This document shows positions 15,887 to 23,459 of a DNA stretch of 29,658 nt, piece after piece. Each line of letters opens with the position of its first letter. Positions within the stretch are counted from its first letter, which is position 1. Where the stretch lies: assembly GCA_964439135.1 (NCBI GenBank), contig CAYTNN010000028.1, positions 1 through 29,658 of the forward strand, given 5' to 3'. The stretch is from JAFGPJ01 sp964439135. Lineage in GTDB: Bacteria > Planctomycetota > Phycisphaerae > Sedimentisphaerales > Anaerobacaceae. The notes beneath the pieces were generated by a model. It worked only from the letters and a program-made list of their open reading frames with translations. It did not search any database and had not been told where the DNA came from. A program made the translations under genes and the position numbers.

Positions 15887-17164
15887 CTATTGTCTGAATA
15901 TTGTCTGACTTCGTTTTGGCCCGACGCCGACGAATGTTATCGGTTTGCCGATATATTCTTCGATTCGGCGGACATAGTTTTGGGCGTTCACCGGCAAGTC
16001 CTCAAAATTGTTTACTTCTGTCAGGTCCTCGCTCCAGCCCGGCAGTGTTTCGTAAACAGGCTCGGCCTGGGAGAGTCTGTCCTTGTTTGCCGGGAAGAAA
16101 GTCGTCTCTTTTCCGTTGATTTTATATGCCCTGCAAATCTTCAGCTCCTCCAGACCGCTGAGGGTATCGAGATGCATCATCGCGACTTCGTCAATTCCGC
16201 CGATAGTTACGCTGTAAGTTACCGGCACGGCGTCGAACCAGCCGCATCGGCGGGGCCGGCCTGTTGTGGTGCCGTATTCATGACCCTTGTCGCGGATATA
16301 TTGGCCCGTTTCGTTTTCCTGCTCGACAGGGAAAGGCCCGGCGCCGACTCTCGTTGTGTAGGCCTTGATTAAGCCGACGAATTTATCGACGAATTTGGCA
16401 GGAACGCCGGAGCCCGCCGGCATGCCGAGCGCACTTGAATTCGAGCTGGTAACAAACGGGAAAGTGCCGTGATCCAGATCAAGCAGCGAGCCCTGGGCGC
16501 CTTCGAAAAGGATGGATTTACCGCTGGCAATTGATTTGTGCAGAAATTCGGTCGTGTCCGTCGTGAAAGGCAACAGCCTGCCGGCGTAGATTTTACACTT
16601 TTCCAGGATTTCGTCTGTACCTATCGACTCGGTGTTATAAAGGGCTTTGAAGATTTTGTTCTTGTACTCGACTATCGTTTTCAGCTTGGCTTCGAGAGCC
16701 TCCATGTCCCTGAAGTCACCCATCCGGATGGAATAGCTTCTGCCGACCTTGTCCGCATAACAGGGGCCGATGCCTCGAATAGTTGTGCCGATCTTATTTT
16801 TGGCGAGCGAATCTTCGCGTAACTGGTCCTCTTGCTTGTGATAGTCCAGGACGACGTGGGCATTTTCACTAATCAGAAATCGGCCATCGAGCGAAATATC
16901 TTTCTGGGCGAGCGTGTCGATTTCCTGTATCAGCACGTCCGGATCGACGACGACACCGTTTGAGATTACGCAAGTGGTGTCCGGCCGGACCGAGCCGCTG
17001 GGCAGAAGATGCAGGGCGAAGCGGCTGTCGCCTACGATAACCGTGTGGCCGGCATTGGCGCCACCCCCGTATCGTACAACGATATCGCAATGCTCGGCGA
17101 GAATATCAACAACCTTGCCCTTGCCTTCGTCACCCCACTGTAATCCTACAACGCAATAATTCAT
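15887..17164 (-). CDS. purA: Adenylosuccinate synthetase
   Basis: GTP-dependent ligase of IMP and aspartate, the first committed step to AMP. The 425-residue product has the N-terminal P-loop region VVGLQWGDEGKGKVVDILAE, the block GGGANAGHTV, ISPLD-type central regions (GTTIRGIGPCYADKVGRS) and the C-terminal TGRPRRCGWFDAV that binds IMP and GTP. Length is normal for the family. AAAGGAAC lies about nine bases before ATG 17164, the best ribosome binding site of this operon, which suits a leading gene. It appears to be the first gene of the long minus-strand operon running down to recO. Confidence 0.97.
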   Translation of the reverse strand: MNYCVVGLQWGDEGKGKVVDILAEHCDIVVRYGGGANAGHTVIVGDSRFALHLLPSGSVRPDTTCVISNGVVVDPDVLIQEIDTLAQKDISLDGRFLISENAHVVLDYHKQEDQLREDSLAKNKIGTTIRGIGPCYADKVGRSYSIRMGDFRDMEALEAKLKTIVEYKNKIFKALYNTESIGTDEILEKCKIYAGRLLPFTTDTTEFLHKSIASGKSILFEGAQGSLLDLDHGTFPFVTSSNSSALGMPAGSGVPAKFVDKFVGLIKAYTTRVGAGPFPVEQENETGQYIRDKGHEYGTTTGRPRRCGWFDAVPVTYSVTIGGIDEVAMMHLDTLSGLEELKICRAYKINGKETTFFPANKDRLSQAEPVYETLPGWSEDLTEVNNFEDLPVNAQNYVRRIEEYIGKPITFVGVGPKRSQTIFRQ

Positions 17165-17526
17165 TTGAATCCGTTCCTTTTGTTAGTATGCCTAATCTCT
17201 GTTTCCGTCAGCCCACAGGGCACCTTTACGGCCGATTCCCTTAGGACCGCCGGGTAGAATATCAAATCTGTCTTAAAGATTCAAGCTTTACGTTTGCTTC
17301 ACAAGGAAACTTATTGATTATGAAACCGCAGATAAGCACTATATTATGAAAAAAGGATAAAAATTGTGTAGATTTGAGTGATTCCGTGCCTGAAAGTAGT
17401 TTTTAGACACGGCTTTACGAAATGATTAGATCGTGTGAATCAAGTCATCCCGGCCGGCCGGGATTCTCCAAATAGACCTGATGCTGAACAAAGAAGTAAG
17501 CAGCAAAGTACCAACGCGATGATAAA
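17165..17526. other. Region upstream of purA, promoter not resolved
   Basis: About 360 bases between purA and a small minus-strand gene. It should hold the promoter of the purA operon. I find no convincing spaced -35/-10 pair, riboswitch-like fold or coding frame. The stretch from 17280 to 17410 is A+T-rich. Confidence 0.4.
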
Positions 17527-17739
17527 CTACAAAATACTCCAAAGTGTCGTTTTAACAAGTAGGGCTAAAAAGCCTATTGTGAAAAGAATACAAAGCAATA
17601 TGATCCATGTATCGTCGGTGTTCTGCTCTACTTGTTTATAGGGTTGTTGTCTCTCGTATTCTGCTGGATTGTGGCGATATTGCCAATATGAAGCACTGCC
17701 ATCCAAGTTGTCTAAGAGTTGCCTTTCTTGCTTTGCCAT
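17527..17739 (-). CDS. Small tail-anchored membrane protein
   Basis: A 70-residue protein that I do not recognise. It has a polar N-terminal part (MAKQERQLLDNLDGSASYWQ) rich in Q, Y and N, and one C-terminal membrane helix (IILLCILFTIGFLALLV) followed by KTTLWSIL. The frame extends to 17772. I choose ATG 17739 because GGGAGGG lies about seven bases upstream, a strong ribosome binding site. It is transcribed alone on the minus strand between purA and clcA. Confidence 0.6.
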   Translation of the reverse strand: MAKQERQLLDNLDGSASYWQYRHNPAEYERQQPYKQVEQNTDDTWIILLCILFTIGFLALLVKTTLWSIL

Positions 17740-17984
17740 GAGTAGACCCTCCCAGCATAAAGTATAAAACATAAATCATACAATGCAAATGGAGCTAAAT
17801 ATCAAGGTAATAGGCTGGCAAGAGGTTTAAAACGCACCCGCTTGCCGATTAAGTGATTGTTATAAAAGGGCTTACGCAAAAAAGCTTTTGCGAGATAACC
17901 TGCAAGAGGCTTAAATGCAATGCTCATATATTTATTATATTTATTTGGTTTGCTAATTAAAGGCCGGCGGTCTAATTTCGGCTC

Positions 17985-18028
17985 TCAAAACCTTCTCATT
18001 ATCAAGCACAAATCATCGAAAAATGTAC
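17985..18028 (+). repeat. Left copy of an imperfect direct repeat bracketing clcA
   Basis: This stretch of 44 bases matches 20120-20162 at about 36 positions in a hand alignment with one gap. Both begin TCAAAACCT and contain TCATCGAAAA near the end, followed by TGTAC. The shared similarity continues weakly downstream with a CTT(T)AATTCC motif in both. Confidence 0.65.
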
Positions 18029-18139
18029 TGTATCCTTAATTCCCCCCTATTATTCCATTATGAAGATTCATGATGTCCATTATAATGCATCGTGAAGTCG
18101 AAAAGCTGTTGTTGCACGGAGTCTCATGGCAGCCGTGTG

Positions 18140-18175
18140 GGGCGTTGCCCTACAATAAGAGTGGGGATTACCCCA
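18140..18175. repeat. Pair of small G+C hairpins upstream of clcA
   Basis: GGGC-GTT-GCCC at 18140-18150 and TGGGG-ATTA-CCCCA at 18162-18175. Both are short perfect stems. The first, with its flanking CTAC, resembles one arm of the double-hairpin element at 9707-9759 and may be a degraded relative. No U-tract follows, so neither is a good intrinsic terminator. Confidence 0.45.
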
Positions 18176-18186
18176 ATTTACATAAG

Positions 18187-18201
18187 TTAACAGAATGTTA
18201 A
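18187..18201. promoter_or_regulatory. Perfect dyad TTAACA-GAA-TGTTAA, possible operator of clcA
   Basis: A 15-base palindrome with 6-bp arms lies about 97 bases before the clcA start in an A+T-rich stretch. This is a common position and form for a dimeric repressor site. No regulator gene is adjacent, so the assignment is inference. Confidence 0.3.
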
Positions 18202-18297
18202 TATATTCTCAGTTTTTGGTGCCTGCCGGAAGATTACTCATAACGCTGGTGTCTACGAGGCTGAGATTTAAAGACAAATATACGGGTAACAAATGAT

Positions 18298-20067
18298 ATG
18301 GAAAAATTGAAAAGCGGATTTTTACGTACACACGCATTGGTTATGCTCTATTCTCTGGCTGCTTTCATTGGCATAGGTGCCGGACTTGGCGCCTTGGGTT
18401 TCGGCTTGCTGATAAAGATAATGAATTGGATTTTCCTTGATATAATCAAGGACCGGATGCTTCCTTCGCCCTGGCTTTTTCCGGTTATTCCTATGGCGGG
18501 AATTTTTGTTGCGATGTGGATTACCCATCGGTTCGCACCTGAAGCGCGCGGACACGGCGTTCCGGAAGTAATGGCTGCTGCAGCAAATCACGGCGGGATT
18601 ATTAGGCCGAGAGTCGTTGGAATTAAGGCCCTGGTTTCAGCATTAACTATTGGCACGGGAGGTTCGGTAGGACGGGAAGGACCTATCGTGCAGATTGGTT
18701 CGGCAATCGGGTCATTTGTCGGACAGCTCTTAAACTTCTCAGGACAGCGTAATAAACTCATGCTTGCCTGCGGCGCCGCAGCGGGAATATCGGCGACATT
18801 TAATGCCCCGATAGCAGGAATGATGTTTTCCTCTGAAGTGATACTCAATGATTTTTCAGGTGTTTCACTGGCTCCGCTTATTATTGCATCTGTAATGGGT
18901 ACTATTGTGATGCGGACCGTCCTGGGAGGCAGTCCTGCTTCTCTGGCCATAGGAAATGTGCCCTTTACCCTGCACTGGCAGGAATTGCCGTTGTTTATTG
19001 TTCTGGGAGTAATCTGTGGAATCGGAGCCTGGATTTTCATCAAGATGCTTTACGGGATCGAAGACCTGGTAGACAGGATAAAATTGCACTGGTCGGTCAA
19101 GTCACTGTGTGCGGGTTTCCTTGTGGGTCTTATAGGGCTCTTTTATCCCCGTGTTTTGGGAATAGGTTATGAGACGATAGAGCATCTTTTTCTCCATCCG
19201 ATAGACGAGCACGGGCAGCTTACTCTGCATCTGTTCTTTTTGGTGCTGCTTCTCTACGGCATAAAAGTATTTTCCACCTCAGTGACTTTAGCCGGAGGGG
19301 GCAGCGGAGGAGTGTTTGCTCCGTCTCTGTTCCTTGGAGCTGCGCTGGGAGCTGCGGTCGGAATAGCATCCAATATAGTTTTCGGTACGAATGTTTCCTC
19401 TATCGGGGTTTTTTCAATATGCGGAATGGCGGCGGTAGTTGCCGGCACGACACGGGCGCCTATTACTGCGATACTTATAGTTTTTGAGATGACACACAAT
19501 TATCAGGTCATACTTCCGCTTATGATGGCGGTTATCTGTGCTTTTGCGATTTCCAGCCTGTTGGAGAAAGAGTCAATTTATACCCTTAAGCTTGCTCGCC
19601 GCGGAGAACCGATATCCCGTTTTGGTAATGTGCATTCTCTTGCCTCTGTGAGTGTTAAGGAGGTTATGACAACCGATTTCAAGGCTTTTAATGTTTCCGA
19701 CACCGTAGCCGACCTTGTAGACTACATACGAGACGGCAAGATTATTAACTTCCCGGTGCTTGATGAAAACGGAGATTTTTATGGTTTTATTTCAGCGCAG
19801 AAGTTTAGACAGGTTTTCTTCTCTCAGAAACCCAACCGGGAGATTCTTCTAAAGGAGATTGCCATAACAGACATTGCAGTTCTTTTTCCGGAATCGAGTC
19901 TCCTGGATGCCGTTGAGCGATTTTCTTTTCGTGACGTCTCGGCCATTCCGGTTGTTGATGTGAATAATAAAAAGAAGCTTGTCGGGATGATATATAGAAA
20001 AGATATCGATCGCGAATACAAGAAACAGAATCTTATTCACGATTTTGAACTACACGTAACTGGTTAG
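18298..20067 (+). CDS. clcA: ClC-family chloride transporter/channel with C-terminal CBS pair
   Basis: Membrane chloride transport protein with about 430 residues of ClC core and two CBS domains (about 455-585), 589 residues in all. The selectivity-filter landmarks are present: GHGVP (85-89), GREGP (125-129) with the gating glutamate E127, and GGGSGGVFAPSLFLGA (333-348). By alignment to the E. coli ClC, the internal proton glutamate position (E203) falls on V181 (MMFSSEV), and the central serine of GSGIP is H86. The gating glutamate argues for gated or exchange activity, while the missing internal glutamate argues against a standard proton pathway. The CBS pair suggests nucleotide regulation. 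Only a weak ribosome binding site precedes ATG 18298. The gene is bracketed by direct repeats. Confidence 0.92.
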   Translation: MEKLKSGFLRTHALVMLYSLAAFIGIGAGLGALGFGLLIKIMNWIFLDIIKDRMLPSPWLFPVIPMAGIFVAMWITHRFAPEARGHGVPEVMAAAANHGGIIRPRVVGIKALVSALTIGTGGSVGREGPIVQIGSAIGSFVGQLLNFSGQRNKLMLACGAAAGISATFNAPIAGMMFSSEVILNDFSGVSLAPLIIASVMGTIVMRTVLGGSPASLAIGNVPFTLHWQELPLFIVLGVICGIGAWIFIKMLYGIEDLVDRIKLHWSVKSLCAGFLVGLIGLFYPRVLGIGYETIEHLFLHPIDEHGQLTLHLFFLVLLLYGIKVFSTSVTLAGGGSGGVFAPSLFLGAALGAAVGIASNIVFGTNVSSIGVFSICGMAAVVAGTTRAPITAILIVFEMTHNYQVILPLMMAVICAFAISSLLEKESIYTLKLARRGEPISRFGNVHSLASVSVKEVMTTDFKAFNVSDTVADLVDYIRDGKIINFPVLDENGDFYGFISAQKFRQVFFSQKPNREILLKEIAITDIAVLFPESSLLDAVERFSFRDVSAIPVVDVNNKKKLVGMIYRKDIDREYKKQNLIHDFELHVTG

Positions 20068-20119
20068 GATTTTATTTGGCGCTGAGCGAATTAATCCCCA
20101 GCCTACCCGCCGGCCTCTA

Positions 20120-20162
20120 TCAAAACCTATAATTAGCAAGCAAAACTCATCGAAAATTGTAC
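20120..20162 (+). repeat. Right copy of the imperfect direct repeat bracketing clcA
   Basis: Partner of 17985-18028 in the same orientation, with TCAAAACCT at its start and TCATCGAAAA near its end. It starts 52 bases after the clcA stop. A CCCC-TAT-GGGG palindrome follows immediately. Confidence 0.65.
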
Positions 20163-20514
20163 CCCCTATGGGGCAGGCGGACCACTTTAATTCCTCTTAT
20201 GAGAGGGAGAAAAAGGTAAGGTGTCCCCCGATTTGACCTCATAAGTCTCACATCATTAGGTGTTTGACGGATTGTGACTATCAGCAGAGCACGCCGGAAC
20301 TCACTTTGTCGACATTTTGCACTTTCCGGTACATTTTTTCTCTTGGTAATGTGACTTCTCCGGTATATATTCTCTGTGGCGGTTATTCCCTGACGTTTGG
20401 AACCAAAAGCGAAAGCTCTCGCGCGTGCTCGGAAGTTTGCGAGACGCCGACAGGGACGGAGTCTAAATCCGCCGCGCGGGACCGCATTGGAACTTCTTTG
20501 AAGCGGTCGGTTCT

Positions 20515-20580
20515 CAATGGCTTATTTCGAGAATATCTTATCCGGTGTTATCAGTAAAAGCATATAATAATATGTTGGGC
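20515..20580 (+). repeat. 66-bp block, copy 1, ending in GTTGGGC
   Basis: It matches 21681-21746 at 57 of 66 positions by hand alignment without gaps. Long identical stretches include AGAATATCTTATCC and TCAGTAAAAGCA. It ends in GTTGGGC, which fits the integron core-site consensus GTTRRRY, and the next gene starts six bases later. Its 5' part does not obviously fold back on its 3' part, so it is not a complete attC site as it stands. Confidence 0.75.
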
Positions 20581-20586
20581 TGAGAA

Positions 20587-21489
20587 ATGGAGAATGCAGG
20601 CTACATCTCGTCGGGTAGTACGTGGGGCTCAATAGGTCACCCGGATGGGCTCAATGCGTGTCGATTGAAACTGTCTACTCTCCTTTTTGACCAACTCATT
20701 TTCAACGACTTCAGCCAGAAGTCCAGCCACGCAGTACGCCTATACTGTGGAATGCTGACGCCCAAGGACGAGATTTCCGACAAGACTGAACAGGGGCTGC
20801 TTCGGTGCTGGAAGTCAGCAGGCGAATTAGCACCGCCGTTTAAACTCTATGATCCTGAGAAGCCGTACCCGTGGGAGCATGCTCCGCAAGCTTTGCGCGA
20901 TGCAACGAGAAGCACAATAATAGATGTCGCTGGCGCTGATCCCATCGACGACACTGGCGACTCCTACGAATGCCACAAGTGGGGATTGTACATGATGAAT
21001 GATATACTCTACTGGCAGACGCACTTTCCGACAGCATCATTCATCGGAGATGATGCCGAAACGAGGATTCTCAAAGCGGCACATTCGGCGTCTTTCGCGG
21101 GGAATACAGGAGGCTCGGGTTTTCCTGATCTAGACGCTTTAACATGGTCGGACATCCTCGATCTCCGCCGTTCACCGTTTCTTGAATCGTTCCGTCAGCA
21201 GGTATTACTATCACCGACCGGAGAGAACGCAGAAGCTGTCCGCGAACGCTACTATGCCGCACTTGAGAAGATCTCCGACCAGGTCAACCCGTCTGTGTCA
21301 AAGAAGTGGTTTGAGTTCGGCCTCACGAACATACCTTTCCTTCCGGTCAATCCTGCATCTCTGTACTACGGTGCGCAGAGCATTCGCGAGGCCTCGACAC
21401 TTAAGAGTGATTTCGGTTGGGTGTTCATGTTCAGAGAGATTCAACGGCGTGCAAAGAGAAGCAAGCCAAATGCCCAACAAAAGAAATAA
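20587..21489 (+). CDS. Hypothetical cassette-type protein
   Basis: I do not recognise the family with confidence. The 300-residue soluble protein has LKLSTLLFDQLIFND at about residues 27-42. A later segment, DALTWSDILDLRRSPFLESFRQ (about 182-203), is split by a proline-rich linker from a C-terminus ending in a basic tail. The combination loosely resembles uncharacterised proteins often found beside defence or toxin genes. No transmembrane helix or signal peptide is seen. It starts six bases after the GTTGGGC of the first 66-bp block, a spacing typical of gene-cassette ORFs, with only a weak ribosome binding site (TGAGAA). GCCCAAC, the inverse-core form, occurs just before the stop at 21472-21478. 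Confidence 0.65.
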   Translation: MENAGYISSGSTWGSIGHPDGLNACRLKLSTLLFDQLIFNDFSQKSSHAVRLYCGMLTPKDEISDKTEQGLLRCWKSAGELAPPFKLYDPEKPYPWEHAPQALRDATRSTIIDVAGADPIDDTGDSYECHKWGLYMMNDILYWQTHFPTASFIGDDAETRILKAAHSASFAGNTGGSGFPDLDALTWSDILDLRRSPFLESFRQQVLLSPTGENAEAVRERYYAALEKISDQVNPSVSKKWFEFGLTNIPFLPVNPASLYYGAQSIREASTLKSDFGWVFMFREIQRRAKRSKPNAQQKK

Positions 21490-21680
21490 AGAAATAAGGG
21501 GTTAAGTATTAATTATTCTGATTGCCTTGACCTGTCTGCAAAAATCGTGTATTTCAATTTATTATTATGCCTCGCAGCTTGCGCATAGAATGTCCTGGTA
21601 CTCTGAGCCTAAAAGGCGAAGACTCTGAATCCCAGCTTTATCGAGATAGTAACCATTCTATTTTTCCACATTTTTGTTGT

Positions 21681-21746
21681 CGATGGCCAATTTCAAGAAT
21701 ATCTTATCCTGTGTTCTCAGTAAAAGCACATAATAACATGTTAGGC
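21681..21746 (+). repeat. 66-bp block, copy 2, ending in GTTAGGC
   Basis: Second copy of the block at 20515-20580, in the same orientation, ending in the canonical core-site form GTTAGGC. The HNH gene starts 14 bases later. The 190 bases between the previous gene and this block show nothing else recognisable. Confidence 0.75.
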
Positions 21747-21760
21747 GCTGAGGAGAAACT

Positions 21761-22663
21761 ATGCCGATACTGTTCTGCAACGTGGGTTGGATGAAGCACT
21801 ATGACGGAATCGACGGAGATTCGATTCAACGTGGCGGCTCCTACAACAAAGACGCTATTGGTCATGAAATTTGCAACTTCAGCAACATCGACGGAATGGT
21901 TTACGGATATGTCCAGCCTACCGGTCAAATCAAAGTCGAGAAACTTGGAGCAAAAAAACACGCGGATTACGCGCGAGGGGTAACTGTTGTTTGGACTGCC
22001 GGCCCCGATAGCGGCGGAACTGCTGTGGTTGGTTGGTACACAAATGCCACGGTGTATCGTGAACCGCAATTGATTAAGAATCCAACAACACTGCAGAAGA
22101 AAAACGGCTTAGATACCTATCGAATATCCGCTTCCGTAGCCGACGCCAATCTGCTCCCTGTCGGCAAACGTGAGCTCATAATTCCCAGAGCCGTTAAAGG
22201 CGGTATAGGGCAAAGCAACGTTTGGTTTGCCGATAAGCCAGAGAGCAGTGAAATTGTAGCCAGGGTGCTCAGTCTAATTGAAACAGGCGTAGATAATGGA
22301 CGCCTTCCAGACGTTGACTCTGAGGCATCAGGACTGGAAGGCAACCCTCGCTTAGTCGTGCATCTGAGGCGAGAGCGAAACACTGCCATCGTTAAAAAGA
22401 AAAAGAATGAGGTTCTGGCTCAAACCGGAAGCCTAAGTTGTGAGGTGTGCAATTTTGACTTTGAGAAGGTTTACGGAGAGTACGGCAAAGAATTCTGCGA
22501 GGTTCACCATCTGACCCCACTGTCCAAATCTGATGGGGTCGTGAAAACTGAGCTCAGCGACTTGGCGATAATCTGCTCGAATTGCCACCGCATCATTCAT
22601 CGCACGGATCCGATGCCGAGTATTCAGGCGCTAGCTAAGGCAGTTCGTGCAAGCAGCGCCTAA
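21761..22663 (+). CDS. HNH endonuclease with an N-terminal substrate-recognition-like domain
   Basis: Predicted nuclease of 300 residues. The C-terminal HNH module has paired cysteines CEVC (227-230) and CSNC (272-275) around EVHHLTPLSKS (247-257) and ends in HRIIHR. This arrangement is typical of McrA-like HNH enzymes. The N-terminal about 110 residues (VGWMKHYDGI at the start and VVGWYTNATVYRE at 89-101) form a separate domain seen with HNH enzymes. It may read a base or other modification, which would suggest a modification-dependent restriction nuclease (inference). The ribosome binding site GAGGAG precedes ATG 21761. Its stop codon TAA overlaps GCCTAAC, the first core of an attC-like site. 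Confidence 0.82.
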   Translation: MPILFCNVGWMKHYDGIDGDSIQRGGSYNKDAIGHEICNFSNIDGMVYGYVQPTGQIKVEKLGAKKHADYARGVTVVWTAGPDSGGTAVVGWYTNATVYREPQLIKNPTTLQKKNGLDTYRISASVADANLLPVGKRELIIPRAVKGGIGQSNVWFADKPESSEIVARVLSLIETGVDNGRLPDVDSEASGLEGNPRLVVHLRRERNTAIVKKKKNEVLAQTGSLSCEVCNFDFEKVYGEYGKEFCEVHHLTPLSKSDGVVKTELSDLAIICSNCHRIIHRTDPMPSIQALAKAVRASSA

Positions 22664-22738
22664 CAAATCATTGGAGACGGATGTTTGTTCCGCAGGCTAC
22701 GCCGACTCCACAAACGCCGCTCAACTCAAACATTATCA
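22658..22738 (+). repeat. attC-like recombination site after the HNH gene
   Basis: It begins GCCTAAC (inverse core RYYYAAC) overlapping the HNH stop codon. An imperfect stem follows: CGG plus GTTTGT (22678-22688) pairs with ACAAAC plus CCG (22710-22719), with unpaired bases between the segments. Its tip is GGC-TAC-GCC. Length near 80 bases and position at a gene end fit attC sites of gene cassettes. The 3' core is degenerate (CATTATC instead of GTTAGGC), so recombination competence is doubtful. Confidence 0.55.
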
Positions 22739-22752
22739 GTGAAGGAAAGCAT

Positions 22753-23157
22753 ATGCCAAATCAATCGATCGGAGATGGACTTGAAAAACTGCGTAAGTCC
22801 GTAGATGTCCGTGCGGTGCAACGGGCAGCAATTGTTGGGTGCGTATGGCCTGTTGGTGATACACCCGACACACTTTTTCCGACGGCAATATATATCGCAA
22901 CAGTATCTCTACTCGACGAGGCTTTGGAGCAAATAATTGATTCTCAGTATCCAAATAGTAAGCGCAGTAAACTATTTCATCGTATTAACGTATTAGCAGA
23001 CCATGCTAAACTTAAAGATGCTGCGTGTCTACATGCTATTCGAGACAAGCGGAACTCATATGCTCATGATGTTAGTTCCTTTGCTACTTGGAGCGAAGTG
23101 GAAATACTATTGAAGTCTGTCGATGAGGAGTTCAAGCATCTGGGGATCATTACTTGA
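22753..23157 (+). CDS. HEPN-like small protein in a cassette position
   Basis: A 134-residue helical protein. The motif R100-N-S-Y-A-H105 (in IRDKRNSYAHD) matches the R-x4-6-H signature of HEPN ribonucleases, many of which act as toxins or as effectors in anti-phage defence. Whether this one is catalytic cannot be told. The frame is open to 22681, but ATG 22753 has GAAGGAAA just upstream, and the earlier codons are a translation of the attC-like site. No partner antitoxin gene is adjacent downstream, because the next sequence is a transposon remnant. It is the last gene of the cassette-like group. Confidence 0.65.
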   Translation: MPNQSIGDGLEKLRKSVDVRAVQRAAIVGCVWPVGDTPDTLFPTAIYIATVSLLDEALEQIIDSQYPNSKRSKLFHRINVLADHAKLKDAACLHAIRDKRNSYAHDVSSFATWSEVEILLKSVDEEFKHLGIIT

Positions 23158-23191
23158 AAGAATGAAAAGGCATGAATAGATAGTATCTTTC

Positions 23192-23381
23192 TTAAGAGTC
23201 AGCCCTTTCTTTAAGCTTTAACAGTTTTCGAATGTCTTTATGAGTCTGTTGAACCTCTTGATTAGATGCAGGTATATCGGAAATATTTTTTATCTGTTTG
23301 CTCACAGAGGCTCCATTTCCAATCTTTAGGAGTAAACCAACATCTCGCTGACTAAGATCGGATTCGGACAGACCTTGCCAT
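23192..23381 (-). pseudogene. Internally deleted tyrosine (Y1, REP-associated type) transposase
   Basis: On the minus strand ATG 23381 begins MARSVRIR, the characteristic N-terminus of REP-associated Y1 transposases (MARxxRIxY). It then hits a stop. In another frame the sequence continues openly as a C-terminal tail, with DLSQRDVGLLLKIGNGASVS and ISDIPASNQEVQQTHKDIRK, ending in a TAA at 23192-23194. The catalytic HUH core and tyrosine are missing. The frame change and short length show an internal deletion joining the two ends of a transposase gene. Identification of the family is from memory of its N-terminus. Confidence 0.6.
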
Positions 23382-23446
23382 GAAAGAAAATTAACAAATT
23401 TATAGGGCCATTACAAGGTTAAAGACTAAAGAAAGGCCTGACCCTC
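23196..23446. mobile_element. Nonautonomous element with terminal inverted repeats (MITE-like)
   Basis: About 250 bases bounded by inverted repeats. The left end (23196-23222) contains GTCAGCCCTTTCTTTA. The right end (23418-23446) contains, on the minus strand, GTCAGGCCTTTCTTTA. The two agree at about 23 of 27 positions. The interior is the deleted transposase described separately. It ends 13 bases from the HigA-like antitoxin gene. I see no clear target-site duplication. Confidence 0.7.
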
Positions 23447-23459
23447 AAAGGCGTCCAGA

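Larger units (their letters stand above)
17740..18297. other. Intergenic region upstream of clcA with several short repeats
   Basis: About 560 bases without a gene. It contains a 17-18 bp near-direct repeat (GCAAGAGG-TTAAA-type at 17818-17835 and 17902-17918), a 7-bp hairpin CGCAAAA/TTTTGCG at 17875-17892, the left copy of the repeat that brackets clcA (17985-18028), two G+C hairpins (18140-18150 and 18162-18175) and a dyad at 18187-18201. No coding frame is convincing. Confidence 0.55.
20068..20586. other. Intergenic region with clcA-bracketing repeat and cassette-type block
   Basis: About 520 bases. It holds the right clcA repeat (20120-20162), a CCCC-TAT-GGGG hairpin (20163-20173) and the first 66-bp block ending in GTTGGGC (20515-20580). 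An open frame of 97 codons at 20264-20557 has no ribosome binding site or family features, and its tail is the translated 66-bp block. I do not call it a gene. Confidence 0.55.

Noticed and set aside
20163..20173. CCCC-TAT-GGGG hairpin as terminator of clcA
   Set aside because: The stem is four base pairs and no T-run follows it.
20264..20557. 97-codon open frame between clcA and the first cassette-type gene
   Set aside because: No ribosome binding site or domain, and its end is the translated 66-bp repeat block.
21472..21746. Full attC site running from GCCCAAC at the end of the first cassette gene to GTTAGGC
   Set aside because: About 275 bases is too long for attC, and I see no fold joining the two ends. 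Only the separate 66-bp block is supported.
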